A stretch of DNA of 64,000 nucleotides from Peptostreptococcus canis (GTDB taxonomy: Bacteria > Bacillota > Clostridia > Peptostreptococcales > Peptostreptococcaceae). The notes below the pieces were generated by a model. That model ran no database searches. It was not told the DNA's origin and saw nothing but the letters and a program-made list of their open reading frames with translations. Made by a program: the position numbers and the translations under genes. Positions within the stretch are counted from its first letter, which is position 1. Each line of letters starts with the position of its first letter. The stretch covers positions 1 through 64,000 of the forward strand of contig NZ_JABGBW010000006.1 in NCBI RefSeq assembly GCF_014229965.1, read 5' to 3'. Shown here one piece after another: positions 17,282 to 26,368 of the stretch.

Positions 17282-17824
17282 TTATTTATTTTTCTTATAT
17301 ACTTTAAACTTACTCATATACTTTACTTTGCTTTTTTTATATTCTATTTTAAAAGAAACTGCTATTAATTCATCATCTTTATTTTTTTCTTCTGAAATAA
17401 AAATTTTATCTACATAATTTCCTATCTGATATTTACTTTTTTTGCCTATATATAGTTTTTCATCGCTTATACTAATATTTTTTTGAACTATATTTTCTCT
17501 ATTTTCTCTATCTCTACATATATAATATAATCTTTTTATCTGAGTATATTGACCATCTTTAACAGAGTTTAAATATTTATCATACCCTACTATATCAATG
17601 GATTCAGATATTTCCATTCTTATTTTATCCTGCACACAAAGAGAAATTTCTTCAAGTTCACTATAATAATTAACAGTGTTAAATTCGTGTATTGCGAACA
17701 TTATAATTATATAAGATGTCATTATTATAATCATTGAAACAGTTAAAAAAATTATCATTTCTATAAGTATATATCCTTCTCTTTTCTTTAAAAATTTCAT
17801 ATTTTCATTTAAAATTTTTATCAC
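17282..17824 (-). CDS. Type IV prepilin-like protein (minor pilin)
   Basis: A 180-residue protein with a class III signal: a basic leader ending KKREG, then YILIEMIIFLTVSMIII as the hydrophobic N-terminal helix. Prepilin peptidase should cut after the glycine (residue 17), leaving Tyr1 and the conserved Glu5. The C-terminal domain is rich in Lys and Ser and resembles ComGF/PilW-like minor pilins in position, but I cannot assign an orthologue. The start may also be the internal ATG at codon 9. It overlaps the upstream pilin gene by four bases. Confidence 0.7.
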   Translation of the reverse strand: MIKILNENMKFLKKREGYILIEMIIFLTVSMIIIMTSYIIIMFAIHEFNTVNYYSELEEISLCVQDKIRMEISESIDIVGYDKYLNSVKDGQYTQIKRLYYICRDRENRENIVQKNISISDEKLYIGKKSKYQIGNYVDKIFISEEKNKDDELIAVSFKIEYKKSKVKYMSKFKVYKKNK

Positions 17825-18294
17825 CTTGCTTTTATCAACTGATCAATTTCCTGTTTTCTTTCCAAATAATTGTCCTTATATGACATTACTCTCCCACTTC
17901 CCAACATTATTGTTATTCGCTCTAGCCTATGAGTAACTGAATCAAATAAGTAAATTGTCATACCACTTTCAGGTGCACCATATCGATTGACTGAATTAAA
18001 ATTTATATCCTCTTTTTTCGAAACTATAAATAAGTCACTTGGTAGATTACACTCTTGTATTTTTTTAAAATTTCTATAAACTCTAAATCTTTTTCCATCT
18101 AAATTTATTGTATATTTGGATTTGGAATATAATGATTTTATTGAATACATTCTTATATAAGATTTCATCTGGTAAATCGTCGATTCAAAAAGTTTATCTC
18201 TACTAAGTAATTTAGGTACACTAAGAGATAAAAATATACCTAATATGCTGATAGCCACTATTAATTCTACTATTGTTATACCTTTTCTTTTCAT
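17821..18294 (-). CDS. Type IV prepilin-like protein (GspH/FimT type)
   Basis: A 157-residue pilin with a textbook prepilin leader: MKRKG, then ITIVELIVAISILGIFL. Cleavage is expected after Gly5, with Glu at position +5. The globular part, with LDGKRFRVY and GAPESGMTIYLFDS, looks like a minor pilin of the GspH/FimT or ComGD kind. It is the best-conserved member of the four-gene cluster and overlaps the next gene, so they are co-translated. Assembly ATPase, platform protein and peptidase are not in the window. Confidence 0.8.
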   Translation of the reverse strand: MKRKGITIVELIVAISILGIFLSLSVPKLLSRDKLFESTIYQMKSYIRMYSIKSLYSKSKYTINLDGKRFRVYRNFKKIQECNLPSDLFIVSKKEDINFNSVNRYGAPESGMTIYLFDSVTHRLERITIMLGSGRVMSYKDNYLERKQEIDQLIKAR

Positions 18295-18367
18295 GAAACA
18301 CCTACCGATACAATTTTTTTATAAAAACAATTTTTATTTTTTTCACATAAATTATATACAAAGCCTC

Positions 18368-18958
18368 TTAATACAATATTTTAAAAAGAGTTTTTACATC
18401 CTTTTTACTAAGATTTCTTTTTATGGTTTTGTCCTCATTTTCGTAGATATCATCAAATTTTTTGTATGGATTATAAATTCTGCACTTTAAAATTTCAGCT
18501 CTAAATGCGCCTTTTTCATCATACTTTACAGTTATATAGAATTCTATATATTCTTCTTTTATTTCTATATTGCTTTCTGATTTATCATTCTCGATTTTCT
18601 CTATCTGGACTTTTTCATCTTTGTAATAATCACATTGAAATACTTTTCTAAAATATTCAGTAGAATATTTACTAAAATATTTACTAAATTCATCATCTTT
18701 ATTGCTTTTCTCATAAGCTTCTTCTATTGCGTTATAGAAATTCAGTTTTACAACCTTATATGTATATTCATATTTGTAATCATTTTTAAACAATGCATCA
18801 TCTTCCAATATTAATCTGTTTCTACTTTTCAATATTATTGTGGTTGAACTTACAATCGTACATATAAATAGTAAAAAAATAACGACATTAACAGAAGCAT
18901 TCCCCTTGCTCTTTTTTATTTTCATCAATACAGATATTCTTCGATATAACTTCTCCAT
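18368..18958 (-). CDS. Pilin-like membrane-anchored protein, atypical signal
   Basis: A 196-residue protein with one N-terminal hydrophobic helix (ASVNVVIFLLFICTIVSST) after a basic stretch ending KKSKGN. It lies in the pilin cluster and resembles PilX/ComGG-like accessory pilins, but the expected glutamate at +5 is replaced by asparagine (NASVN), so processing is uncertain. The rest is highly charged and rich in Lys, Glu and Tyr. The ATG at 18958 has GGAGAG upstream. It follows the next gene upstream with only two bases between. Confidence 0.6.
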   Translation of the reverse strand: MEKLYRRISVLMKIKKSKGNASVNVVIFLLFICTIVSSTTIILKSRNRLILEDDALFKNDYKYEYTYKVVKLNFYNAIEEAYEKSNKDDEFSKYFSKYSTEYFRKVFQCDYYKDEKVQIEKIENDKSESNIEIKEEYIEFYITVKYDEKGAFRAEILKCRIYNPYKKFDDIYENEDKTIKRNLSKKDVKTLFKILY

Positions 18959-18960
18959 AA

Positions 18961-19347
18961 TTACTCTCCAATTATAGAATAAACCTCTATATTATCTTTT
19001 CTTCCATTTTTGACAACTTCAATATTTGTTTTTATTAGACCATACTTAGAATCAATTAAATATCTGTTTTTTCTTATACTCATACTTTTAAGTTTCATAA
19101 ATTCATGATTTTGATATATATCATCATCTGTAAGAGATAAAATATATTCCTTTTCCTTTTCTGCCTCATCAATCAATTCATTTTTTAAAGAATTATGGTT
19201 TTTTAGAGAAATATTCACGCTATATGTATAAACTGAAAAAACATATATTAATATTGAGAAAAACGATAGTGCAAATACTATATCAATAGATGCAAAACCA
19301 TCTTTCTTAACATAAGTTTTTTCAAATTTTTTATTTGATAAAAACAT
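18961..19347 (-). CDS. Short pilin-like protein, first gene of the pilin cluster
   Basis: A 128-residue protein with a prepilin-like N-terminus. A basic leader ends in KKDG, then FASIDIVFALSFFSILIYV forms the hydrophobic helix. The usual Glu5 is Asp here. The soluble part is only about 90 residues and ends NIEVYSIIGE. Position and size fit a ComGE/PilV-like minor pilin. AGGAGATAG precedes the ATG. No promoter was clearly identified in the AT-rich region upstream (19348-19558). Confidence 0.6.
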   Translation of the reverse strand: MFLSNKKFEKTYVKKDGFASIDIVFALSFFSILIYVFSVYTYSVNISLKNHNSLKNELIDEAEKEKEYILSLTDDDIYQNHEFMKLKSMSIRKNRYLIDSKYGLIKTNIEVVKNGRKDNIEVYSIIGE

Positions 19348-19505
19348 TTTGACTATCTCCTATCTTCCCATTCATTTTAAATCAGCATTTTTTAGACTTA
19401 AATATCAATATTTTTTCTAATATTTTATCTGTTATATTTTATTTTCAATTACATAATAAGTTCTTTATCTTTTTCAATTATCTATAGATATATAGACAAA
19501 AAATT

Positions 19506-19540
19506 AAAAAATTAAAACACTACCAAATTTAGCAGTGTTT
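19506..19540 (-). terminator. Terminator after the U32 peptidase gene
   Basis: Seven-base arms AAACACT and AGTGTTT with a 12-base loop are followed on the minus strand by a long T-rich tail (TTTTAATTTTTT). Confidence 0.8.
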
Positions 19541-19558
19541 CAAATATTCATAATTAGA

Positions 19559-20794
19559 TTAATTTGTTTCTTCAATTTCTTTTCTCAACATAAAGTTCGG
19601 TCCAACCTGTTTTGGTAGTTTCATTCTTACTAATTGTCTGGGATGCGGTGCTTCAGTAATAGGATTTTTTTCCTCATCATACATTTCCTCAATTGTTGCC
19701 AGTAGAGTATCAGTATACGGACCTATTATTTCTATTTCATCACCTACCACCATCTTATTTCTCTGTTCTACAGTCACATAGCCATCTTTATCAGGTGCAT
19801 CCAAAACAATTCCGACAAAATCATAATTTCTTACATAAGATGCAGATGCATAATTTTGTTCTTCTGTTCCTGGTTTATCATTATAGAAACCGGTAGTAAA
19901 ATGTCTATGACTTCCTTTTTTTAATTCATCCAACCACACCGGATTGAATTTCCATTGGTCGGGATTTTTATAATACTCATCTATAGCCATTCTATATGCC
20001 CTAACAACCGTTGCTACGTAATATGCAGTCTTCATCCTTCCCTCTATCTTTAAACTTGTTATCCCTGAATTAATTAATTCAGGAATATACTCTATCATGC
20101 ACAAATCTTTAGAATTAAAGAAAAAGGTTCCTTTTTCATCTTCATACACAGGAAAATATTCTCCAGGTCTTTTTTCTTCCACTAAACTGTATTTCCATCT
20201 GCAAGATTGAGCACATGAACCTCTGTTTGCATCTCTTCCAGTCATATAATTACTTATCAAACATCTACCCGAATATGAAATACACATTGCTCCATGCATA
20301 AATGCTTCAATATCCATATTTTTATCTGTCTTTTCTCTAATTTCCTTTATTTCTTCAAAAGAAAGTTCTCTGGCTACCACGACCCTCTTAACACCTTGAT
20401 TATACCAAAAATTTGCACTATGATAATTTGTGGTATTGGCCTGCGTACTCAGATGAATTTCCATATTGGGCAAAGTTTCTTTAATTACTTGTATTACGCC
20501 CGGATCTGCAGCTATTAAAGCATCTACTCCCACTTTTTCAAGTTCGATAAGATATTCCTTAAAACCTTCAAAATCCTCATTATGAGGAATAATATTTACT
20601 GTTACAAATATTTTTTTCCCTTTTTTATGAGCAAAATCGGCTCCTTCTTTTATATCATCTATACTAAAATTCTTTGCAGCTGATCTCATTCCAAAATTTT
20701 CACCACCAAGATAAACTGCATCCGCTCCATATTCAAAAGCAATTTTTAATCTTTCTAAATCACCTGCAGGAGCGAGTAATTCTACTCTTTCCAT
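19559..20794 (-). CDS. trhP: U32-family peptidase, TrhP-like tRNA hydroxylation protein
   Basis: A 411-residue U32-family protein from the ATG at 20794, which follows AGAAGGGAG; the longer frame has no ribosome site. The N-terminal TIM-barrel part begins ELLAPAGDLERLKIAFEYGADAVYLGG. The family signature EAFMHGAMCISYSGRCLIS is complete, and cysteines later (GSCAQSCRW) fit the iron-sulfur cluster described for TrhP. Homologues in Bacillus (yrrN/yrrO) and E. coli make 5-hydroxyuridine at tRNA position 34. The next gene upstream is the TrmR-like methyltransferase that would use this product, which supports the assignment. Confidence 0.88.
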   Translation of the reverse strand: MERVELLAPAGDLERLKIAFEYGADAVYLGGENFGMRSAAKNFSIDDIKEGADFAHKKGKKIFVTVNIIPHNEDFEGFKEYLIELEKVGVDALIAADPGVIQVIKETLPNMEIHLSTQANTTNYHSANFWYNQGVKRVVVARELSFEEIKEIREKTDKNMDIEAFMHGAMCISYSGRCLISNYMTGRDANRGSCAQSCRWKYSLVEEKRPGEYFPVYEDEKGTFFFNSKDLCMIEYIPELINSGITSLKIEGRMKTAYYVATVVRAYRMAIDEYYKNPDQWKFNPVWLDELKKGSHRHFTTGFYNDKPGTEEQNYASASYVRNYDFVGIVLDAPDKDGYVTVEQRNKMVVGDEIEIIGPYTDTLLATIEEMYDEEKNPITEAPHPRQLVRMKLPKQVGPNFMLRKEIEETN

Positions 20795-20950
20795 TTTTAT
20801 CTCCCTTCTATATAAATAATAACTTATTTCTGCGTTTATATATGTTAAAATGGCTTTCTTGCCATTTAATGAGCTAATTCTATAATACACATCTTTATTG
20901 TATACCCGCACATAAATTTTTTATTCATTATGATTATAAAGGCTAGACAA

Positions 20951-21616
20951 CTATTTTTCTACATTTTTGTCCGACTTTTTATAACTGATTGCGACCCCGT
21001 CTCCTATCGGTATAATAGATGTATTTAAATATTCAGCCTTGCATATATAATCCAGATAGTCTCTCATTCTTTTAACAATAGTTTTTTTTCTCTTTACAAC
21101 ATATTCATCACTTGCTATCATACCTTTGTATAATATATTATCCGATACAATAATTCCGCCGTTTTTTAATTTATCGATAACTAAATCGAAAAATAATTTA
21201 TATTGTCCCTTAGCTGCGTCAATAAAAATCATATCAAACTTGCCTTCTAACAATTTTATAGTTTCTTCGGCATCACCTTCCAATAGTTTTATTTTATCCT
21301 CAAGACCCGCAATTGAAATATTTTCTCTGGCTTTTTCGATCATTAATGGATTTCTTTCCGTCGTAATTATTTCTACATTATTTTCAAGTACAGTAGTAAA
21401 AAATATAGATGAATATCCTATTGCACATCCAATCTCCAATATTCTCTTTGGTTTGTGTATCTTTAATAATACTTTCAAAAATTCTGCAACTTCTTTATGG
21501 ATAATAGGTACTGAGTTTTGCTCTGCATATATTTCCATGTCTCTTATTATACCAGTGCTTTTTTCTAAAGTTTTTCTGATATATTCTTCAACCAGATTAT
21601 TAACAATATTACTCAT
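20951..21616 (-). CDS. trmR: tRNA 5-hydroxyuridine methyltransferase TrmR (YrrM)
   Basis: A 221-residue class I O-methyltransferase of the YrrM/COMT type. Motif I is ILEIGCAIGYSS and the metal-binding region includes FDMIFIDAAKGQY. In Bacillus this enzyme methylates 5-hydroxyuridine-34 to 5-methoxyuridine in several tRNAs, widening wobble decoding. It lies directly upstream of the U32 peptidase gene, reproducing the Bacillus yrrMNO arrangement, although only one U32 gene is seen here. GAGAGG precedes the ATG, right after a terminator-like hairpin. Confidence 0.88.
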   Translation of the reverse strand: MSNIVNNLVEEYIRKTLEKSTGIIRDMEIYAEQNSVPIIHKEVAEFLKVLLKIHKPKRILEIGCAIGYSSIFFTTVLENNVEIITTERNPLMIEKARENISIAGLEDKIKLLEGDAEETIKLLEGKFDMIFIDAAKGQYKLFFDLVIDKLKNGGIIVSDNILYKGMIASDEYVVKRKKTIVKRMRDYLDYICKAEYLNTSIIPIGDGVAISYKKSDKNVEK

Positions 21617-21630
21617 TTTTTATTCCTCTC

Positions 21631-21660
21631 AAAAAGCAGGGAGAATATCATCTCCCCGCT
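21631..21660 (-). terminator. Terminator or attenuator between mltG and trmR
   Basis: Arms AGC-A-GGGAGA and TCTCCC-C-GCT form a GC-rich ten-base stem with one mismatch, followed on the minus strand by TTTTTG. It abuts the trmR ribosome site, so readthrough may set trmR expression. Confidence 0.8.
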
Positions 21661-21680
21661 ATATAATACATCACACTTAA

Positions 21681-22808
21681 CTAATTATTTTTGCTTTCAC
21701 TTGCCTTTTTTTCTTTTTCTTTATCTTTTGCCTCTAGAGCATCTAATTCTTTGTGATATTTTTTTGCATATTTCATATGTTCTTCATAGGTTTCACTATA
21801 ATAATTTTTATTATCTGTACCCGTAATAAAGTATAAATAATTTGTTCTTTTTGGATTTGCAGCTGCAACCAAAGACTTTATGCCCGGACTCGCTATTGGA
21901 GTTGGTGGCAAACCATCATGGATATAAAGATTATATACAGTATCAACTTTTAAATCTTTATATCTTACCCTGCTTTTTCTCTCCGGTAGTCCGTATTGCA
22001 ACACTGCATCCGACTGCAATTTCATTTTTTTATCCAACCTATTATAAAAAACGCCTGCAACTATATCTCTATCAACATCCTGTACTGTTTCCTTTTCAAC
22101 TATGGATGCCATAATCACTGTATCATAGAAGTCATATTTTTGTTTATCTACATAAGCCTTAACATTTTTGTTATAGTTTTTCTCAAATTCTTTTAGCATT
22201 TTTGAGAATATTTGTTTCTCAGTACTTCCTTTTTTAAAATAATAAGTTTCAGGATATAGAAATCCTTCTAAAGTTTTGATTCTACTATTATCTAGAAACT
22301 TGTATTCTTTAGAAAAAGCCTTCGGTTCTCTAAAAAGTTTTACAAAAACTTGCCTATTTCCAAGTCCTTTATTCACAAGCTTATTTACAATATCAGTAGA
22401 TAGACTTCCTTCTGGAATAGTTATTTTTATACCATCCTGATAAACCATTCCATCTATCATCTTATGAATAATATCATCATTTGACATACTCTGAGATAAC
22501 TTGTATTTTCCAGCTTTCATTAAATTAGATTTATCGGTGTTTTTGGCATTAGAAATAAATACCCTTTCATTTCTTATAAGCTTATTTTTTTTCAATATTC
22601 TTGCTATCTCTGGAACTGTAGAGCCATCTGGTATATCTACAACAATATTTTGCTTGTTTGACGAATCAACTGCGCCTGAAGCTATTTTAAAATAAATATT
22701 TCCGCCAGCTGCTAATATTGAAAAAATCAAGAAAATTATTATTAGAAATCTATATACTACAATTCTTTTTCTTTTTTTACCTTTTTTTCCGAAATTGTTT
22801 TTTTTCAC
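21681..22808 (-). CDS. mltG: Endolytic transglycosylase MltG
   Basis: A 375-residue membrane-anchored murein lytic transglycosylase thought to set glycan chain length by cutting nascent strands. A very basic cytosolic start is followed by a single membrane helix (about 18-38), a LysM-like region and the YceG catalytic domain. The catalytic glutamate is Glu238 in ASIVEKETVQ, followed by GVFYNRL and the LQSDAVLQYGL motif. The start is GTG at 22808. In Bacillus mltG (yrrL) also precedes yrrMNO, so the order is conserved. Confidence 0.95.
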   Translation of the reverse strand: MKKNNFGKKGKKRKRIVVYRFLIIIFLIFSILAAGGNIYFKIASGAVDSSNKQNIVVDIPDGSTVPEIARILKKNKLIRNERVFISNAKNTDKSNLMKAGKYKLSQSMSNDDIIHKMIDGMVYQDGIKITIPEGSLSTDIVNKLVNKGLGNRQVFVKLFREPKAFSKEYKFLDNSRIKTLEGFLYPETYYFKKGSTEKQIFSKMLKEFEKNYNKNVKAYVDKQKYDFYDTVIMASIVEKETVQDVDRDIVAGVFYNRLDKKMKLQSDAVLQYGLPERKSRVRYKDLKVDTVYNLYIHDGLPPTPIASPGIKSLVAAANPKRTNYLYFITGTDNKNYYSETYEEHMKYAKKYHKELDALEAKDKEKEKKASESKNN

Positions 22809-22828
22809 TAATTTTATTCCTTTCTTAT

Positions 22829-23653
22829 TTAAATTTTAGTAACTAACATCCGTACTAAACCAGAAAATTTTTCTTTTGCAACTTTTGTTGTTTCTATCAC
22901 TTCTTTATGATTCAAAGGTTTATATGTAATACCTGCTGCCATATTAGTAATACAGGATATACCAAATACTTCCATACCACAATATTTAGATACTATAACT
23001 TCCGGAACCGTTGACATACCAACTGCATCTGCACCTAAAATACTTGCCATTTTTATTTCTGATGGTGTTTCATAACTTGGTCCAGAAAAAAACATATAAA
23101 CACCTTCTTTTATTACGATATTAAGCTCTTCAGCACATTTTTTTATCAATTCAATCCCTTTTTTACTATATGCTTCTGACATATCTGGAAATCTAGGCCC
23201 TTCTTTTTCATCGTTTGGACCTATCAATGGATTTCTGCCGCTAAAATTGATATGATCTTTTATTATCATTAAATCTCCTGGTTTGAAATCTTTATTGCAA
23301 CCACCTGCTGCGTTTGTTACCAATATTTTATCAATTTCCATTTCTTTAAAAACTCTAATAGGATATGTTATTTCTGCCTGGGAATAACCTTCGTAATAAT
23401 GAAATCTTCCTTGCATAATCAACACATTTTTTCCATAAAATTTCCCTATTACCAGCTGGCTCTTATGCCCTTCAACATTTGAGCTTTTAAAATTTGGAAT
23501 ATCTTTATACGAAATTATAGTAGGATTTTCAACCTCATCAGCTAAATCACCTAACCCGGAACCCAATATCAAAACAATTTCCGGCTTACAATTGATTTTA
23601 CTGTTTATGTAATTTACACTTTCTTGTACTAAGCTCAACATTTTTTTCTCCAT
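22829..23653 (-). CDS. punA: Purine nucleoside phosphorylase
   Basis: A trimeric-type purine nucleoside phosphorylase of 274 residues for inosine/guanosine salvage. The phosphate-binding GSGLGDLAD lies near residue 32, followed by QGRFHYYEGY, the base-binding FSGPSYETPSE and VGMSTVPEVIV, all typical of PNP family 2. The ATG at 23653 or the in-frame ATG at codon 5 could be used. It is the last gene of the SteA/SteB/glycosyltransferase cluster, 103 bases after DUF3866, with no riboswitch seen in that gap. Confidence 0.94.
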   Translation of the reverse strand: MEKKMLSLVQESVNYINSKINCKPEIVLILGSGLGDLADEVENPTIISYKDIPNFKSSNVEGHKSQLVIGKFYGKNVLIMQGRFHYYEGYSQAEITYPIRVFKEMEIDKILVTNAAGGCNKDFKPGDLMIIKDHINFSGRNPLIGPNDEKEGPRFPDMSEAYSKKGIELIKKCAEELNIVIKEGVYMFFSGPSYETPSEIKMASILGADAVGMSTVPEVIVSKYCGMEVFGISCITNMAAGITYKPLNHKEVIETTKVAKEKFSGLVRMLVTKI

Positions 23654-23756
23654 TTCAAAATCACTTCAATAATTAATTATGAATATTATTTATATTTAAT
23701 AATACACCAAAATTGATTATATTACAAATAATTATGTATTATAGTTTTTACCCATC

Positions 23757-24836
23757 TTATTCATTTAATTTCTTTGCTATTACACTTGCTACACATGATG
23801 AAGCATCAAATAATTCACTATCTTCATCATAAGTTCTTCCCATACTTCTTACTTTCAAATCATAATTATCCAAATCTTTTTTAGTATCATTATATTTGGC
23901 ATAAATAATTTTATGTTTGGAATTTATGTCATTTTGAGATAATTGAACAATCATTTTTTCAATTTTTTGTCTATCATAACCGTTATTTATTACTACATTT
24001 GTCTGTTTATTGGCAATATCTTTTAAAATTGTCATTGTATGATGTGATATTCCATTGTGTCTATCTCTAGAATCTGAAAAGCTGATTCTAGGAATTATAA
24101 AAGATTCTCCTCCCATATTTTCTACGGCATCAATTATCATTCCCTGATCTATTCCGCTAAATCCGTATTTAGTTCCTGTTCCTGCAATTCCAGGCCCCAT
24201 TGCTATAATTACACAATCCGCCTTACAGATTTCTTTAGCAGTTATCAATGCTGTGTATATGTTCACACACTCATAATCTCCACCAAAAGCATTTCCATAA
24301 GTTATTGTATTCTCAAGTAGCCCTTTTTTCTTAAGTATATCTATATTCTTACTAAAAGCCAATGGTAATGCAGCTCCATCTGTCATTATGTATACCAGTC
24401 TTTTATTTGGACATATTTTTTTAAATGTTGCCACAAAGGGAGGAATAATGCTATGTAATTCTCCAATTGCAACCGGTAATTTATCTAAATCAGTAAAATT
24501 TTTGATAGTATCATGATAGGGACTTCCCTGTTCTTCTACAGAATCTACCTTTATTTGAATAGGAGTATATCTAAGTTTCATTATATGACCACCTTCTGTA
24601 AAGGATGACTCCGGATTATCCAGATTAGTTATTATATAATGAAATCCGCCCGTACCCAAACTTAATTCGACAGCTGTTGTATTCATGATTACTCTGTCCC
24701 CAACTTTTGCTTTTCCGGATATCTGTATATAGTTATAAGCTCTTTGAATGTCTCCATGGATATCCACGAATAAATCTTGGATAAGGTCATTTTCACTTTT
24801 TATATTTTTTACAATGCCTAATCTTTTACTTATCAT
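23757..24836 (-). CDS. DUF3866 family protein
   Basis: A 359-residue cytosolic protein of the DUF3866 family, widespread in Clostridia and Actinobacteria. The N-terminal 100 residues look like a small beta domain (GDRVIMNTTAVELSLGTGG). The rest is an alpha/beta domain with IMTDGAALPLAFS, GPGIAGTGTKYGFSG and SDSRDRHNG, glycine-rich segments that suggest a ligand pocket. No activity is known. It is encoded one base after the MraY-like transferase, which ties it to the envelope cluster. Confidence 0.85.
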   Translation of the reverse strand: MISKRLGIVKNIKSENDLIQDLFVDIHGDIQRAYNYIQISGKAKVGDRVIMNTTAVELSLGTGGFHYIITNLDNPESSFTEGGHIMKLRYTPIQIKVDSVEEQGSPYHDTIKNFTDLDKLPVAIGELHSIIPPFVATFKKICPNKRLVYIMTDGAALPLAFSKNIDILKKKGLLENTITYGNAFGGDYECVNIYTALITAKEICKADCVIIAMGPGIAGTGTKYGFSGIDQGMIIDAVENMGGESFIIPRISFSDSRDRHNGISHHTMTILKDIANKQTNVVINNGYDRQKIEKMIVQLSQNDINSKHKIIYAKYNDTKKDLDNYDLKVRSMGRTYDEDSELFDASSCVASVIAKKLNE

Positions 24837-24837
24837 A

Positions 24838-25665
24838 CTAATTCCTTCCTAATTTATCTATATAGTTTAACACCTTGTTATTTGCTATAATTTTTGTAAG
24901 AGAAAAAATTTCAGTCAAAATATGGATTAATATCAATAATATTAACCATACTATTTGAACTTTTATATTAAAAGACAATACCACAAAGATTCCTAAAGAT
25001 ACCCCCAAAACATTTGAGCCTGCATCTCCCATCATAGCTAAGGCTTTTAAGTCATAGTAAAAATAAGCAATAACTGATGGTAATATTATCATCATTATTT
25101 CTCTATTGAAATTGCTACAAAATGGCATTGATAATATTATCAAAAATAAATATACTTTTATAGCTCGTCCGGGCCTTAAATCCAAAAGGTTAATAAAATT
25201 TGTGGAAAGTGCTATTACTAAAGTTCCAACAATAATACCCGATAAAGACTTTGAAATAGTAACAGATATAAGTAACCCTACTAGTCCGCCCAACATTGCT
25301 TTTAGTCCGCCTGTTGTAAGCTTACCTTTGAACATAGATTTAAAATGTCCTTTTATTCCGGTAACATTTCTATTTCCAATACTATCATCTATAATTCCTG
25401 CAAAAGACATTGCCATAATTCCAAATAATAAAATATATATGCTTAGCATTCTTTCAGAATCTACGTTTGAAAATAATAATATTACTGAATTCACTACCAT
25501 CGCCGGTATAAATACAATTCCCATTCCTACAGGAATCAAATCCCCTCTAAAATTTTGTCTTATCATACCACATTCATCTAACATCCTGTTTAACATAGGT
25601 ATACATATCAATGTGACAGCTATTCCAATACAAAATAACATTAAAAGCATTAAATAAGTGTACAT
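24838..25665 (-). CDS. MraY/WecA-like glycosyl-phosphate transferase
   Basis: An integral membrane protein of 275 residues with about eight helices. It has the motifs of the polyprenyl-phosphate glycosyl-1-phosphate transferase superfamily: a DD pair in GIIDDSIGN, NFINLLDLRPG and GDAGSNVLG. It should move a sugar phosphate from UDP-sugar to undecaprenyl phosphate or a related lipid. It is shorter than MraY (about 320), so a role outside core murein synthesis is possible. The ATG at 25665 follows a GGGGGA site and lies at the stop codon of the GT2 gene. Confidence 0.82.
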   Translation of the reverse strand: MYTYLMLLMLFCIGIAVTLICIPMLNRMLDECGMIRQNFRGDLIPVGMGIVFIPAMVVNSVILLFSNVDSERMLSIYILLFGIMAMSFAGIIDDSIGNRNVTGIKGHFKSMFKGKLTTGGLKAMLGGLVGLLISVTISKSLSGIIVGTLVIALSTNFINLLDLRPGRAIKVYLFLIILSMPFCSNFNREIMMIILPSVIAYFYYDLKALAMMGDAGSNVLGVSLGIFVVLSFNIKVQIVWLILLILIHILTEIFSLTKIIANNKVLNYIDKLGRN

Positions 25666-25667
25666 AG

Positions 25668-26357
25668 TTAATTCCCCCACTCTCTTCTCTTTTTATTAAC
25701 TATTCTTTTAATATGTAAATACTGTTTACCTCTATGAATAAAGCCTTTTAAATCTCTTCCTGTTTCATTATGTGTCATATCTACTATATATTCTCTTACC
25801 GTGTATCCCCATTTTAAAATATCAATTGTCATGCCGACCTCAACTCCATAGCCATCCGGTATTTTTGAAAATCTATCAATTACCTCTTTTTTAAAGGCTC
25901 TTTGTCCTGAAATAGTCGAATTTAATTCTACTCCTGTCATTTCATATACAGAATCTCTTGCTAGTCTTTTTACAAATCCCATACCGCCTTTTTTCTTAGC
26001 AGGTCTAAATCTTGCAATAGCAACATCACATTCATTATTTATAACCGGCATTATAATCTTTACGACTTCAGATGATGTATTTCCTAAATCAGCATCAAGA
26101 AAAACAACGATATCAGAAATTGAATTACATAATTCTAATCCTTTTTCCAAAGCTTTTCCTTTACCTTGATTTGAATTTTGCACCCAAAATTTTAATTTGT
26201 CGGATTTGTATCTCGACAAAATCTCAACAGTTGAATCGCTTGAGCCATCATCTATCACCACTATTTCATCTATAATATCTATATCAACTATACCATTTAG
26301 AGTATTTTCTATCCTATCAGCTTCATTATATGCAGGTATAATTACGCTCGTAAACAT
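25668..26357 (-). CDS. Family 2 glycosyltransferase
   Basis: A 229-residue GT-A-fold glycosyltransferase without membrane helices. The nucleotide-sugar site shows SVIIPAYNEADRI, VVIDDGSSDST and the metal-binding FLDADLG. The C-terminal region (SGQRAFKKEVIDRF) resembles dolichol-phosphate mannosyltransferase-like enzymes that act on lipid carriers. The membrane partner may be the adjacent MraY-like protein. It lies between steB and that gene with short spacers, so all are probably one transcript. Confidence 0.85.
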   Translation of the reverse strand: MFTSVIIPAYNEADRIENTLNGIVDIDIIDEIVVIDDGSSDSTVEILSRYKSDKLKFWVQNSNQGKGKALEKGLELCNSISDIVVFLDADLGNTSSEVVKIIMPVINNECDVAIARFRPAKKKGGMGFVKRLARDSVYEMTGVELNSTISGQRAFKKEVIDRFSKIPDGYGVEVGMTIDILKWGYTVREYIVDMTHNETGRDLKGFIHRGKQYLHIKRIVNKKRREWGN

Positions 26358-26368
26358 AACTTTTCTCC

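Noticed and set aside
23654-23756. Purine riboswitch upstream of punA
   Set aside because: The 103-base gap shows no conserved junction bases and no paired stems of the required kind.
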